A stretch of DNA of 59,089 nucleotides from Pseudomonas endophytica (GCF_001411475.1 NZ_LLWH01000068.1:1-59089), one strand, 5' to 3'; numbered from the stretch's first letter, positions 31,898 to 42,396 are shown. Numbers and translations are program-made. Notes: generated by a model not told the origin, from the letters alone.

Positions 31898-32197
31898 TCA
31901 GGCATGGATTTCGTGACGCAGATGCAGAATTGGAACGATGCTTTCACTGACCATTTGGCGAGCTTCGTGATAGGCGTAAAGCTTCTCTGGCTCATCAAGG
32001 GCGACTGCGCCAAAGCGTTCTGTGTGCAGGATCAGCACGCACCAAACACCGTCGGGCCAGCTCACTACTATCAATGCATGGCCCAGTGCTTCATGGCGTC
32101 GACGCAACCGTTCAAGACGAGTGATACGGGATGCCGAAAAGCCGATTTTTCGCAGTACTCGGAATGGCCAGATGGTTACTTTTAGATGATGGCCCAT
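31898..32197 (-). CDS. 99-aa hypothetical protein after alpA
   Basis: The 99-residue protein begins MGHHLKVTIWPFRVLRKIGF and contains ALIVVSWPDGVWCVLILHTE, likely a beta hairpin core. ATG 32197 lies two bases after the stop of the AlpA-like gene, with GGTGAGG upstream, so it is translated from the same message. I do not recognise a family. The conserved spacing supports a real gene rather than a shadow of the plus-strand frame across it. Confidence 0.6.
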   Translation of the reverse strand: MGHHLKVTIWPFRVLRKIGFSASRITRLERLRRRHEALGHALIVVSWPDGVWCVLILHTERFGAVALDEPEKLYAYHEARQMVSESIVPILHLRHEIHA

Positions 32198-32199
32198 AT

Positions 32200-32466
32200 C
32201 TATGCGGCCTCACCGTCACGTGCAGCGATACGGGCGCGAGTCCAGCTCTGAACCTCCCCTAGTACCCAAGCAACAGGCGCGCCGCGGGCATTGCTGTTAC
32301 TTAGTTTTACTGGAGTGGGGAAGCCGCTTTCGGGTTGCTGCATAAGCTTGTAGATGGTGGGGCGAGCAAGGCCTACGATGGCCATTACTTCGGTGATTCG
32401 GATCAAGGTTGTCCCTGGATCGCGGAGAGAAAGGGCTTTTGATTTTGGAGTGAGATAGTCCGTCAT
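32200..32466 (-). CDS. alpA: AlpA-like excision/transcription regulator
   Basis: The 88-residue DNA-binding protein has the AlpA/MerR-like winged helix: TTLIRITEVMAIVGLARPTI then YKLMQQPESGFPTPVKL and VAWVLGEVQSWTRARIAAR. In P4 (Vis) and CP4-57, AlpA activates integrase expression or excision. I chose MTDYLTPKSKALSL at 32466, as in shorter family members. A longer reading from ATG 32547 overlaps the upstream stop as ATGA and cannot be excluded. It sits two genes from int, as in phage-inducible islands. Confidence 0.85.
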   Translation of the reverse strand: MTDYLTPKSKALSLRDPGTTLIRITEVMAIVGLARPTIYKLMQQPESGFPTPVKLSNSNARGAPVAWVLGEVQSWTRARIAARDGEAA

Positions 32467-32543
32467 AGCTGTGCCTAGCAAGAGAGAGTCAGCACAGGGT
32501 ACGAACGCAACGGAAAGCAAACATGGTTTGCTTTCTTGGCTAT

Positions 32544-33470
32544 TCATTTTAATTTAGGAAAGAAATTACCCTCGTCGACGTACTTTCGAATAGTCGGTTT
32601 AGATGCAATGCCATCCGCATGAAGGGCTTTCACGAGTTCTGTTTTTGTGCTTTGGGCATTGGCTTGAAGGTGCCGCTTGGCTGACTTTATGATCCTGTCC
32701 TTTAAATCCTGAGATTCTTGCTGTTTAACAGAGTCAGGAGATTTATTGCCTTTGCCAGCTGCACTTGACCGTAACGAGGCTTTGGAAGAGAACGCAGTGC
32801 TTACGATGTCGTGCAGTACGCTTGAAACATTGAATCCCTTAACCGAAACATCGATGTTTTCAATTTGCTGATAAAGGCCAGCCAATTGAAGGGCGTTTTC
32901 AGCATCCCCTTTTCTGATGGCGAATTGTTCCCGGGCATAGATTTCCAGGCCGCTGTTGAGATCTCTTTGTCTCTCAACTAGGTCCAGGTACTCCCGCGAA
33001 GGCCTCATTTTCAATTGTTCAATTAGCTCTGCGTCGATCCCCTCGACGATGATTTCGAGGTTGAAAAGCCAGTTGGCCAAGATCTCCACTGCTTCCACGC
33101 TGTAGACCAGTGCCACGGTTGCAGTGAGCTGTGAATCAGTCGCAGGGTGATCAACACCTATGACATTGCGAACAGCCCTTGGAAGGGATGCTGCCTGCAT
33201 AAAGCTGGCTTCTTGCACGATCACGTCGCGAAGATGAAAAACTGATTGGATCGTGGACTCGGCACATTCTGTATAGCTTCCTTCGTCGAGCCAGAACGAG
33301 GTGGCTATGTTGATTACATCAAATGCTTCATAGAAGTGATCGTAGAATTGGGGGTAAAGCGCTAGCTTGTGCACAGCTGCTTCAGCTTCGTCCATATCCC
33401 AAAGTAAGTACTTCACGTTGTAGCCTGCAATCTCTAGATCATCAGTATCCACTCCAAATTCGAAATTCAT
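32544..33470 (-). CDS. Hypothetical protein with C-terminal HTH-like end
   Basis: I do not recognise this 308-residue protein. Residues 1-210 are helical and acidic (YLLWDMDEAEAAVHKLALYP, ALVYSVEAVEILANWLFNLE). Residues 215-250 are a serine-rich linker. The last 55 residues (LKDRIIKSAKRHLQANAQST, then LVKALHADGIASKPTIRKYV) look like a helix-turn-helix. No membrane segment is present. It is the first gene downstream of the repeat-rich region beside int and overlaps the longest form of alpA, so it may take part in excision control. Confidence 0.7.
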   Translation of the reverse strand: MNFEFGVDTDDLEIAGYNVKYLLWDMDEAEAAVHKLALYPQFYDHFYEAFDVINIATSFWLDEGSYTECAESTIQSVFHLRDVIVQEASFMQAASLPRAVRNVIGVDHPATDSQLTATVALVYSVEAVEILANWLFNLEIIVEGIDAELIEQLKMRPSREYLDLVERQRDLNSGLEIYAREQFAIRKGDAENALQLAGLYQQIENIDVSVKGFNVSSVLHDIVSTAFSSKASLRSSAAGKGNKSPDSVKQQESQDLKDRIIKSAKRHLQANAQSTKTELVKALHADGIASKPTIRKYVDEGNFFPKLK

Positions 33471-33559
33471 TCAGATTGCCCCGAGCCCCATTTTTGAGCA
33501 TGAAACCAGCGATAGAAGTGTCGGGGTGTGAGCACCTGCAGGTAGGTTTGTGAGCTGCT

Positions 33560-33690
33560 GCTGTTACACAGATTGGGCGCGTTACACGTTGCTGAGTTTG
33601 TGTGTGTAGAGAGTGTTACGAATAAAAAATCCTTTATTTTCATGTGCTTGGTTGTTTTCGTTACACGAGTTACACACGTAACACCGGATT
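33560..33690. repeat. GTTAC iterons with AT-rich stretch, right copy
   Basis: TGTTACACAG, CGTTACACGT, GTGTTACGAATAA, then CGTTACACGAGTTACACACG and an inverted GTAACAC occur within 130 bp. GTGTTACGAATAA is followed by an AT-rich stretch ending in TTTCATG, as it is in the left copy at 19219. Two widely spaced copies recall the ori/crr pair of P4. The region also lies between int and the next gene and may carry its promoter. Confidence 0.5.
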
Positions 33691-33714
33691 TTATGGAAGG
33701 TAGGGATTGTATAT

Positions 33715-34956
33715 TCATATCGCTTTCCCGAAGTCTGCGTGCACCACATTCCCAGCGCTCAGCTCTTCAAGGTGGTCGGCGTACCACTGCATCATTTTGA
33801 TGCGGTTATCGAGATACTGTGCCTTGTTGTAAATCCCGGAGATGCCTTGTTCTTTGTGTGCCAGTTGAGCCTCCACATGCTCTTTTGGCCAGCCATGCTC
33901 TCTCAGGAGTGTGCTCGCGGTGTGTCTAGTGCCATGACCTACAAGGCGACCTTTGTAACCAATCGTGGAGAACACTTTGTTGATGGTGTTTTCGCTGATG
34001 GTCGGGTTCTTCGCGCCGACTCCTGGGAATAGCCACCGACTACGACCTGTTAATGACTGCAGCTCCTTCAGTGCCTCTATAGCTTGCTTGGGTAGAGGGC
34101 TTACAAAATCCCTGCGCATCTTCATTTTCTCTGCCGGTGTGGTCCACAGGGCTTTCTCAAGGTCTATTTCTTTCCACTCAGCAAAGCGGACCATGCCCGG
34201 TCTTGAGGCTGTCCACAGGCAAAGCCATGCCGCTGTCCGAGCGGTGAGTCTGCTGGGGGTGTTTTTGAGTGCCTGAAGAAACTCACCCAGCTCATGCTCG
34301 AGGAGGTGAGGGTGTTGCTGAGTCTTGGGAGCTTGCGCGGCAATATCCCTCAAGCGGCTCCCTGGATCGTTCTCTGTCAGTCCCAAACCAATGGCCCGGC
34401 CAAAGATCTGATTGACCCAAGTGCGGCATTTCTCTGCAACGTTGTGGGCGTCACGGGCCTCAATACTGGCCTGTAGGTCGGCGCAATCGGTGCGGGTGAT
34501 GTCGTCGAGAGGTTTGTCGCCAAGTGCCGGGAGTATGTCTTTGTCGAGGTAGGTGCGAATCTTGTTGAGGGTGGAGGGTGCCAGGCCTTTTTCTTCTTTG
34601 GCCTTGAGCCATGCGTCAGCGGCTGCGCGAAAAGTGCGGGCTTTGGCAATGTCGATGGCAGCTTTGGCAGAACGTTTCTGTTCCAGAGGATCGGCACCGC
34701 TACTCACTACTTTGCGTAGTTCAGCAGCTTTCTCTCGTGCCACGGCACCACTTACCTCTGGATAACCCCCAAGCCCCATCCAAGCCCAATTGCCTGCCGG
34801 GCGTTTGTAGCGCAGTTGCCATGATTTTCCGCCGTCAGGCTTTACCCTGAAGTAGAGACCGCTCCCATCAAGCTCTCGATATTCTTTTGACTCTGCCTCC
34901 AGCCCGGCCAGCGTGGTATCGGCCAGGGGGCGGCGCTTGATGTCTGCGCGCTTCAT
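33715..34956 (-). CDS. int: Tyrosine integrase, P4 family
   Basis: The 413-residue site-specific recombinase integrates the element at tRNA-Leu. The N-terminal arm-binding domain has the P4-integrase pattern (YRELDGSGLYFRVKPDGGKS, LGGYPEVSGAVAREKAAELR, GADPLEQKR). Catalytic parts are visible: the first arginine in LWTASRPGMVRFAEW near 250, HGTRHTASTLLREHG near 344 and the tyrosine nucleophile in SGIYNKAQYL near 376. The first arginine block reads SRPG rather than the usual VRPGE, but the arginine is kept. ATG 34956 is chosen; the frame open to 35052 runs through the arm-site region. It is transcribed away from tRNA-Leu. Confidence 0.93.
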   Translation of the reverse strand: MKRADIKRRPLADTTLAGLEAESKEYRELDGSGLYFRVKPDGGKSWQLRYKRPAGNWAWMGLGGYPEVSGAVAREKAAELRKVVSSGADPLEQKRSAKAAIDIAKARTFRAAADAWLKAKEEKGLAPSTLNKIRTYLDKDILPALGDKPLDDITRTDCADLQASIEARDAHNVAEKCRTWVNQIFGRAIGLGLTENDPGSRLRDIAAQAPKTQQHPHLLEHELGEFLQALKNTPSRLTARTAAWLCLWTASRPGMVRFAEWKEIDLEKALWTTPAEKMKMRRDFVSPLPKQAIEALKELQSLTGRSRWLFPGVGAKNPTISENTINKVFSTIGYKGRLVGHGTRHTASTLLREHGWPKEHVEAQLAHKEQGISGIYNKAQYLDNRIKMMQWYADHLEELSAGNVVHADFGKAI

Positions 34957-34957
34957 C

Positions 34958-35017
34958 CTTGTATCCCAAAGTTCGGTATTTTTCTCAGGATACAAGTGGG
35001 GATACAGGGATACAACG
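34958..35017. promoter_or_regulatory. Putative integrase arm-type sites, right end
   Basis: GGATACA words occur at 34988, 34999 and 35008 as direct repeats (GGGGATACAGGGATACAAC), with an inverted TTGTATCCC at 34960-34968. They lie upstream of int, 100-160 bp from attR, and match those inside attL. Integrase binding here could also repress int. Confidence 0.55.
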
Positions 35018-35050
35018 GATAGGGAGAGACAGAGGTAGATCGTCAGGCAC

Positions 35051-35078
35051 AAAAAAACCGGCTCGGGGGCCGGTTTCT
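35051..35078 (-). terminator. Intrinsic terminator downstream of tRNA-Leu
   Basis: On the minus strand CCGGCC and GCCGG pair across a short loop and are followed by seven T. It lies 43 bp past the tRNA 3' end, inside the element, and would replace the displaced host terminator. Confidence 0.8.
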
Positions 35079-35119
35079 CTGTGCTGCAAGTCTTGGTAGA
35101 GACTTGCAGGTACTGCTAT

Positions 35120-35141
35120 ATGGTGCCCCGAGGGAGACTCG
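35120..35141. other. attR site (tRNA-Leu 3' end)
   Basis: ATGGTGCCCC followed by GAGGGAGACTCG covers the last 21 bases of tRNA-Leu and matches attL except for one extra C. Because the intact tRNA stays on this side, integration does not destroy the gene. Confidence 0.85.
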
Positions 35142-35205
35142 AACTCCCACTTCTTTCGAAAACGGATTTTGAATCCGCCGCGTCTACCAATTCCGCCATC
35201 AGGGC
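35121..35205 (-). tRNA. tRNA-Leu (anticodon CAA)
   Basis: The minus strand begins GCCCTGATGGCGGAATTGGT and ends TCTCCCTCGGGGCACCA. The acceptor arms GCCCTGA and TCGGGGC pair over 7 bp with CCA encoded. The anticodon loop TTCAAAA between CGGA and TCCG gives anticodon CAA. A long variable arm and the GTTCGAG T-arm fit a leucine tRNA. It lies 106 bp from queA, a conserved Pseudomonas arrangement, and serves as the element's integration site. Confidence 0.96.
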
Positions 35206-35311
35206 TCAATGGCGGCGAAGTATAGAGATGAGTTTTAGGTCGGTCAACAACTTATTGGTCTATTTTTACTAAGTCCGTTAAACTCCCCGGCCCTGCTAGA
35301 CGAAACCTATC

Positions 35312-37500
<2,189 letters not shown>

Positions 37501-37542
37501 GTTCCGTATCTTTAAGATCTAACAATGCAACTGGAGTGCTTA

Positions 37543-37881
37543 ATGAGCTTTTTCATCTCTTCCGCTTTCGCGGACGCTGCTGCACCTGCCGCTGCTGGCC
37601 CTATGGGCGGCGGCTTTGAATGGATTTTCCTGGTCGGCTTCCTGGTTATCTTCTATCTGATGATCTGGCGTCCTCAAGCCAAGCGCGCCAAAGAGCAGAA
37701 AGCCCTGTTGGGTAACCTGCAAAAAGGTGACGAAGTGGTTACCACCGGTGGCATCGCTGGCAAGATCACTAAAGTTTCCGACGCTTTTGTTGTTATCGAA
37801 GTGTCTGACACGGTAGAGCTGAAAATTCAGAAGGGCTCGGTTGCAGCCACGCTGCCTAAAGGCACGCTGAAAGCGATCTAA
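37543..37881 (+). CDS. yajC: Preprotein translocase subunit YajC
   Basis: The 112-residue inner-membrane protein is an accessory part of the SecDF-YajC complex. One membrane segment, FEWIFLVGFLVIFYLMIWRP near residues 25-44, is followed by KRAKEQKALLGNLQKGDEVV and the typical TTGGIAGKITKV. ATG 37543 with GGAG upstream fits better than 37525. Confidence 0.96.
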   Translation: MSFFISSAFADAAAPAAAGPMGGGFEWIFLVGFLVIFYLMIWRPQAKRAKEQKALLGNLQKGDEVVTTGGIAGKITKVSDAFVVIEVSDTVELKIQKGSVAATLPKGTLKAI

Positions 37882-37902
37882 GTTTCAACTTTTAACAATC
37901 GA

Positions 37903-37929
37903 CGGGGCGCGCAAGGCGCCCCGCGTTTT
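37903..37929 (+). terminator. GC-rich hairpin between yajC and secD
   Basis: CGGGGCGC and GCGCCCCG form an 8-bp stem followed by CGTTTTAAG. It probably reduces rather than stops transcription into secD. Confidence 0.6.
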
Positions 37930-37947
37930 AAGCGGGCGGCGTGATTG

Positions 37948-39816
37948 ATGCTGAACAAATACCCTCTGTGGAAATACATACTGATCCTGGCAGTGCTGGC
38001 GATCGGTTTTATTTATTCCGCTCCCAATCTGTACCCGGATGATCCGGCCATTCAGGTGTCGGGTGCTAGCACGGCATTGCAGGTGACTGAAGCTGATCTG
38101 GATCGCGCAAGCAAGGCGCTGACTGATGACGGTATCGTCGTCAAAGGCTCTTCTTTGGTTCAAGGCGGTAAAACCGGTTTGTTGCGTCTGGCCAAAAAAG
38201 ACGATCAGTTGCCAGCCAAGGACATCGTACGCAAGGCGTTGGGGGATGACTTTGTCGTCGCACTTAACCTCGCACAGACGACACCTCAATGGTTGCGTAG
38301 CTTGGGCGCTCACCCAATGAAATTGGGTCTGGACTTGTCAGGTGGTGTGCACTTCTTGCTGGAAGTGGACATGGACAAAGCCGTTGATGCGCGCATGAAA
38401 GTGTATGAAGGCGATGTCAAAAGCCTGCTGCGTAAAGATAAAGTGCGTTACCGCAGTCTGCCGCAACTCAACGGGGCGATTCAGCTAGGTTTCAGTGATG
38501 AAGCCACTCGTGAGCAAGCGCGTAATCTGATTCGCAAGAGCTTTACAGACTTTGACGTGACCACTGCAGACCTCAACGGTCAGCCGGTTCTGCGTCTGGC
38601 GATGACCCCGGCCAAGCTGGCGGAAATCCGTGAGTATTCCATCAAGCAAAACCTGACAACCGTCCGTAACCGGGTTAACGAGTTGGGTGTTGCCGAGCCT
38701 CTGGTTCAACGTCAGGGTGCCAACCGTATTGTGGTTGAGCTGCCAGGCGTACAAGACACCGCCGAAGCCAAGCGTATTCTGGGCAAGACGGCCAACCTTG
38801 AGTTCCGTCTGGCTGCTGAGCCAGGCGCTTCGAAAGCCACGTCCGAGACGTTCGAGTTCCGCGAAGGTAATCGTCCTTCTGCGCAGATCGAGCGTAGTTT
38901 GATCATCACGGGTGACCAGGTCACGGATGCTCAGGCGGGTTTTGACGAGCAAGGCCGTCCGCAAGTGAACATCAAGCTTGATGGTCATGGTGGCGAGCTG
39001 ATGAGTCGCTCGACGCGTAGCAACGTAGGCCGCAGCATGGCGGTAATCTTCATCGAGCAACGCCCGGTGACGACTTACACCAAGCAAGTGGTTGGCGGTG
39101 TTGAAAAAGATGTGCCGGTTCAAACGTTTAAAGAAGACAAAAAGATCATCAGTCTGGCGACCATTCAGTCGCCGCTGGGCAGTCAGTTCCGGATCACTGG
39201 TCTGAATGGTCAGGGTGAAGCGTCCGAGTTGGCGTTGCTGCTGCGCGCCGGTGGTCTGGCTGCACCGATGTACTTTGCCGAAGAACGTACCATTGGCCCG
39301 AGCTTGGGTGCAGACAACATCGCCAAAGGTGTTGATGCTTCTCTGTGGGGCATGCTGTTTGTGTCGATCTTCATCATCGCGATCTACCGCTTCTTCGGTG
39401 TGATTGCGACGGTTGCGCTGGCAGGCAACATGGTCTTGCTGTTGGCCTTGATGTCGATCTTGGGTGCAACGCTGACCTTGCCAGGTATTGCCGGTATCGT
39501 TCTCACGATGGGTATGGCGGTCGACGCCAACGTCCTGATCTTCTCGCGTATTCGTGAGGAGCTGGCGAATGGTATGACACCGCAACGGGCAATCAATGAA
39601 GGCTTCAGTCGCGCATTCTCGGCGATTGTCGACTCCAACCTGACAACCCTGTTGGTCGGCGGGATTCTGTTTGCCATGGGTACCGGGCCGGTTAAAGGCT
39701 TTGCGGTCACCATGTCGCTCGGTATCTTCACCTCTATGTTCACGGCCATTATGGTGACCCGCGCATTGGTCAACCTGATCTACGGCGGTCGGGACTTCAA
39801 GAAGTTGTGGATTTAA
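37948..39816 (+). CDS. secD: Protein translocase subunit SecD
   Basis: SecD (622 aa) uses the proton gradient with SecF to help proteins leave the Sec channel. It starts MLNKYPLWKYILILAVLAIG with the first membrane helix, has the large periplasmic P1 domain after LGLDLSGGVHFLLEVDMD (near 127-144), and ends with five helices including LTLPGIAGIVLTMGMAVDAN near 511-530. ATG 37948 is chosen; a TTG one codon earlier is in frame. Confidence 0.97.
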   Translation: MLNKYPLWKYILILAVLAIGFIYSAPNLYPDDPAIQVSGASTALQVTEADLDRASKALTDDGIVVKGSSLVQGGKTGLLRLAKKDDQLPAKDIVRKALGDDFVVALNLAQTTPQWLRSLGAHPMKLGLDLSGGVHFLLEVDMDKAVDARMKVYEGDVKSLLRKDKVRYRSLPQLNGAIQLGFSDEATREQARNLIRKSFTDFDVTTADLNGQPVLRLAMTPAKLAEIREYSIKQNLTTVRNRVNELGVAEPLVQRQGANRIVVELPGVQDTAEAKRILGKTANLEFRLAAEPGASKATSETFEFREGNRPSAQIERSLIITGDQVTDAQAGFDEQGRPQVNIKLDGHGGELMSRSTRSNVGRSMAVIFIEQRPVTTYTKQVVGGVEKDVPVQTFKEDKKIISLATIQSPLGSQFRITGLNGQGEASELALLLRAGGLAAPMYFAEERTIGPSLGADNIAKGVDASLWGMLFVSIFIIAIYRFFGVIATVALAGNMVLLLALMSILGATLTLPGIAGIVLTMGMAVDANVLIFSRIREELANGMTPQRAINEGFSRAFSAIVDSNLTTLLVGGILFAMGTGPVKGFAVTMSLGIFTSMFTAIMVTRALVNLIYGGRDFKKLWI

Positions 39817-39825
39817 GGGGCTGCC

Positions 39826-40740
39826 ATGTTACGTACAATCAACTTCATGGGCGTCCGCAACGTTGCGTTCGGCGTCACTGTGCTGCTTACCGTGCTGGCA
39901 TTGTTCAGCATGTTCCACAAGGGTATGAACTACGGACTGGACTTCACCGGTGGTACGCTCATTGAGCTGACCTACGAGAAGCCTGCAGATCTGACCAAGG
40001 TGCGGGGCGAGCTTGTTTCGGCAGGCTTCAATGATGCCGTGGTACAGAGTTTTGGTGCGACGACCGATCTGCTGGTGCGTATGCCGGGCGATGATCCGCT
40101 GTTGGGCAACAAAGTAGCCGCGGCGCTGGGGGAGGCTGATACGAGCAACCCGGCGGTGATCAAGCGCGTTGAGTTTGTCGGCCCGCAGGTCGGTGAAGAG
40201 CTTCGTGACCAAGGCGGTCTAGGCATGCTGATGGCGCTGGGCGGCATCATGCTGTACCTGGCTTTCCGCTTTCAGTGGAAGTTTGCGGTCGGCGCAATCG
40301 TCTCTCTGGTTCACGACGTGATCGTGACCATGGGCGTGCTGTCGTTCTTCCAGATCACCTTCGACCTGACGGTATTGGCGGCGGTGCTGGCGATTATCGG
40401 CTACTCGCTCAACGACACCATTGTGGTATTCGACCGGGTTCGTGAGAACTTCCGGGTGCTGCGCAAAGCTTCTCTGGTTGAGAACATCAACATTTCGACC
40501 ACGCAAACTTTGCTGCGTACGGTAGCGACCTCGGTGTCTACCTTGCTGGCGATTGCTGCGTTGTTGATCTTCGGTGGTGACAACCTGTGGGGCTTCTCAA
40601 TTGCGCTGCTCGTGGGTGTATTGGCGGGGACTTACTCGTCGATCTACATCGCGAACGTGGTGTTGATCTGGCTCAATCTCAGTGCAGAGGATCTGATTCC
40701 TCCTGCGGCGAGCGAGAAGGAAATCGACGACCGCCCATAA
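39826..40740 (+). CDS. secF: Protein translocase subunit SecF
   Basis: SecF (304 aa) is the partner of SecD. It has the SecF signature GMNYGLDFTGGTLIELTYEK near 34-53, and helices with IVSLVHDVIVTMGVLSFFQI and LNDTIVVFDRVREN near 192-205. It lies 9 bp after secD and is followed by a strong terminator, ending the cluster. Confidence 0.97.
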   Translation: MLRTINFMGVRNVAFGVTVLLTVLALFSMFHKGMNYGLDFTGGTLIELTYEKPADLTKVRGELVSAGFNDAVVQSFGATTDLLVRMPGDDPLLGNKVAAALGEADTSNPAVIKRVEFVGPQVGEELRDQGGLGMLMALGGIMLYLAFRFQWKFAVGAIVSLVHDVIVTMGVLSFFQITFDLTVLAAVLAIIGYSLNDTIVVFDRVRENFRVLRKASLVENINISTTQTLLRTVATSVSTLLAIAALLIFGGDNLWGFSIALLVGVLAGTYSSIYIANVVLIWLNLSAEDLIPPAASEKEIDDRP

Positions 40741-40766
40741 CGAAAAGTTATCGGTGGTAGTCATCA

Positions 40767-40799
40767 AAAGGCGCGAGTATTGAACTCGCGCCTTTTTTT
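40767..40799. terminator. Terminator after secF
   Basis: AAAGGCGCGAGT and ACTCGCGCCTTT form a 12-bp perfect stem followed by seven T on the plus strand. Confidence 0.92.
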
Positions 40800-40862
40800 A
40801 TGCTCCAAGACTGGGTTGATGGATGTGGGAATCTTCCCACCTGTGATGGTCTGGAGGTTCAA

Positions 40863-41390
40863 GTGAACAAGTCTTTGCTGGTAGGTGCTGTGTTGGGTGC
40901 TGTCGGGGTCACTGCCGGTGGTGCTGTTGCTACCTATAGTCTGGTTAAAGGCCCTGAGTCTGCTCAGGTGTTGGCTGTTCAGCCTGTCAAGCAGCAAATT
41001 AAAACCCCGCGTGAGGTGTGCAAAGACGTTACCGTCACACGCCGCGCGCCGGTCAAGGATGAGCATCAGATTGCCGGTAGCGTGATTGGTGCGGTGGCGG
41101 GCGGCCTATTAGGTAATCAGGTTGGCGGTGGTAGCGGTAAAAAAATTGCTACCGTGGCGGGTGCATTGGGTGGTGGTTACGCAGGTAATCGGGTTCAGGA
41201 GGGTATGCAGGAGCGTGATACGTACACCACGACGCAAACGCGGTGTAATACCGTCAACGACATCAGTGAGAAAGTAGTCGGCTATGACGTGCGCTACTCG
41301 CTAGATGGCAAAGAAGGTAAGGTGCGAATGGATCGCGAGCCAGGCAATGAAATTGCTGTGGATAAGCAGGGTAAATTGATTCTGAACTGA
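40863..41390 (+). CDS. Glycine-zipper 2TM domain protein (YcfJ/SlyB-like)
   Basis: The 175-residue envelope protein starts at GTG 40863 after GGAGG. It has an N-terminal hydrophobic signal (LVGAVLGAVGVTAGGAVATY), the 2TM glycine zipper GSVIGAVAGGLLGNQVGGGS near 70-89 followed by GALGGGYAGNRVQEGM, and a C-terminal VVGYDVRYSLDGKEGKVRMD. Cysteines in VCKDV and TRCNTV could form a disulfide. Family members sit in the periplasm or outer membrane and are linked to envelope stress. A longer frame from 40800 overlaps the secF terminator and is not used. Confidence 0.85.
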   Translation: MNKSLLVGAVLGAVGVTAGGAVATYSLVKGPESAQVLAVQPVKQQIKTPREVCKDVTVTRRAPVKDEHQIAGSVIGAVAGGLLGNQVGGGSGKKIATVAGALGGGYAGNRVQEGMQERDTYTTTQTRCNTVNDISEKVVGYDVRYSLDGKEGKVRMDREPGNEIAVDKQGKLILN

Positions 41391-41422
41391 TCCGCTGATT
41401 TGTTGGCAAACAACTATCCCGC

Positions 41423-41499
41423 GTAGGAGCTGCCGCAGGCTGCGATCTTTTGATGTTGCGGTAGAAGATCAAAAGATCGCAGGCTGCGCCAGCTCCTAC
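41423..41499. repeat. REP doublet (REPIN-like)
   Basis: GTAGGAGCTGCCGCAGGCTG followed by CGATC, and its inverted copy GATCGCAGGCTGCGCCAGCT followed by CCTAC, face each other with a short spacer containing matching GATC ends. This is a typical mobile REP pair of Pseudomonas fluorescens-group genomes. Confidence 0.85.
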
Positions 41500-41536
41500 A
41501 CAAATATGAGCTGCGCGAAGATCAAAAAGCAGGCAC

Positions 41537-41565
41537 AAAAAAGCACCTCGAAAGGTGCTTTTTTT
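41537..41565. terminator. Bidirectional terminator between convergent genes
   Basis: AAAAAAGCACCT and AGGTGCTTTTTTT flank a CGAA loop. It serves the glycine-zipper gene from the left and suhB from the right. Confidence 0.92.
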
Positions 41566-41580
41566 GTACCTGATGTTCGC

Positions 41581-42396
41581 TTAGCGTTTCAGCGAGGCAG
41601 GTAGGTGTGGCTGAATGGCAGTCAGCACCGCTTTAAAGCACTTGGTGTTACCAGCAACGATGTGGCCTTTTTCAAGGAAATCGTGGCTGCCAGTGAAATC
41701 GCTGACCAAGCCGCCTGCTTCTTGAATCAGCAGTGCGCCAGCTGCCATGTCCCATTCGGACAGGCCTGACTCCCAGAACGCATCAAAACGGCCTGCTGCA
41801 ACGTAGGCCAAGTCTAGGCTGGCAGCGCCTGCGCGGCGGATGCCGGCGGTTTGGCCAACAAGGCTGCGGAACATACCTAGGTAGTTGTCTAGGTTGTCCA
41901 TTTGGTTGTCGCGAAATGGGAAGCCGGTGCCGAGCAGGGCGCCTTCAAGGCTTGTGCGACCGCTGACACGTAGGCGACGACCGTTCAATTGGGCGCCGCG
42001 GCCACGGCTGGCGGTGAATTCTTCTTGGCGAACCGGGTCGAGAACCACAGCGTGCTCGAGGCGGCCACGGTATTTGCAAGCGATGCTGACGGCGAAATGT
42101 GGAACGCCGCGCAGGAAGTTAGTGGTGCCATCAAGTGGGTCGATGATCCACAGGTAGTCTTCACCTTCGCCGCTGCCTGCGTGCAAGCCGGTTTCTTCGC
42201 CGAGAATACCGTGTGTCGGATAAGCCTTGCGTAAGGCGTCTATGATTTTCTGTTCGGCAGCACGATCGACTTCAGAGACGTAATCCTTGGCGTCTTTTTC
42301 GTCAACCTTGATGGTATCCAGGCGCTCGATGGAGCGGAAAATCAATTCACTGGCGCTGCGGGCGGCGCGCAGCGCGATATTCAGCATGGGCTGCAT
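41581..42396 (-). CDS. suhB: Inositol-1-monophosphatase SuhB
   Basis: SuhB (271 aa) hydrolyses inositol monophosphates and in bacteria is also part of ribosomal antitermination complexes. Metal-binding motifs are present: GEETG near 69-73, WIIDPLDGTTNFLRGVPHFA near 84-103, and EWDMAAGALLIQEAGG near 212-227. It is convergent with the glycine-zipper gene and divergent from trmJ, the standard Pseudomonas arrangement. Confidence 0.96.
   Translation of the reverse strand: MQPMLNIALRAARSASELIFRSIERLDTIKVDEKDAKDYVSEVDRAAEQKIIDALRKAYPTHGILGEETGLHAGSGEGEDYLWIIDPLDGTTNFLRGVPHFAVSIACKYRGRLEHAVVLDPVRQEEFTASRGRGAQLNGRRLRVSGRTSLEGALLGTGFPFRDNQMDNLDNYLGMFRSLVGQTAGIRRAGAASLDLAYVAAGRFDAFWESGLSEWDMAAGALLIQEAGGLVSDFTGSHDFLEKGHIVAGNTKCFKAVLTAIQPHLPASLKR

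Larger units (their letters stand above)
17537..35141. mobile_element. 17.6-kb tRNA-Leu integrative element (P4-type satellite/PICI-like island)
   Basis: The element is flanked by a 21/22-nt direct repeat of the tRNA-Leu 3' end (17537-17557 and 35120-35141). It encodes a P4-type integrase at the tRNA end, an AlpA-like regulator, a Toprim/DUF927 primase-helicase operon behind a C4-like antisense leader, and origin-like repeats. Cargo includes a dGTPase-like protein with a nucleotidyltransferase and a second unknown two-gene operon. There is no head, tail, portal or terminase gene, so it would need a helper phage or be moved only by excision. Cargo genes look AT-richer than the chromosome. Confidence 0.88.

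Noticed and set aside
31802..32185. A 127-codon plus-strand gene opposite the 99-residue gene
   Set aside because: The minus-strand frame is two bases after alpA with a fitting ribosome site, and the plus-strand frame crosses a terminator-like hairpin.
17558..35119. CRISPR array or cas genes
   Set aside because: The repeats found are short, irregular and without equal spacers, and no Cas-like protein is encoded.
17537..35141. A complete prophage
   Set aside because: There are no capsid, portal, terminase, tail or lysis genes, so a satellite or island fits better.
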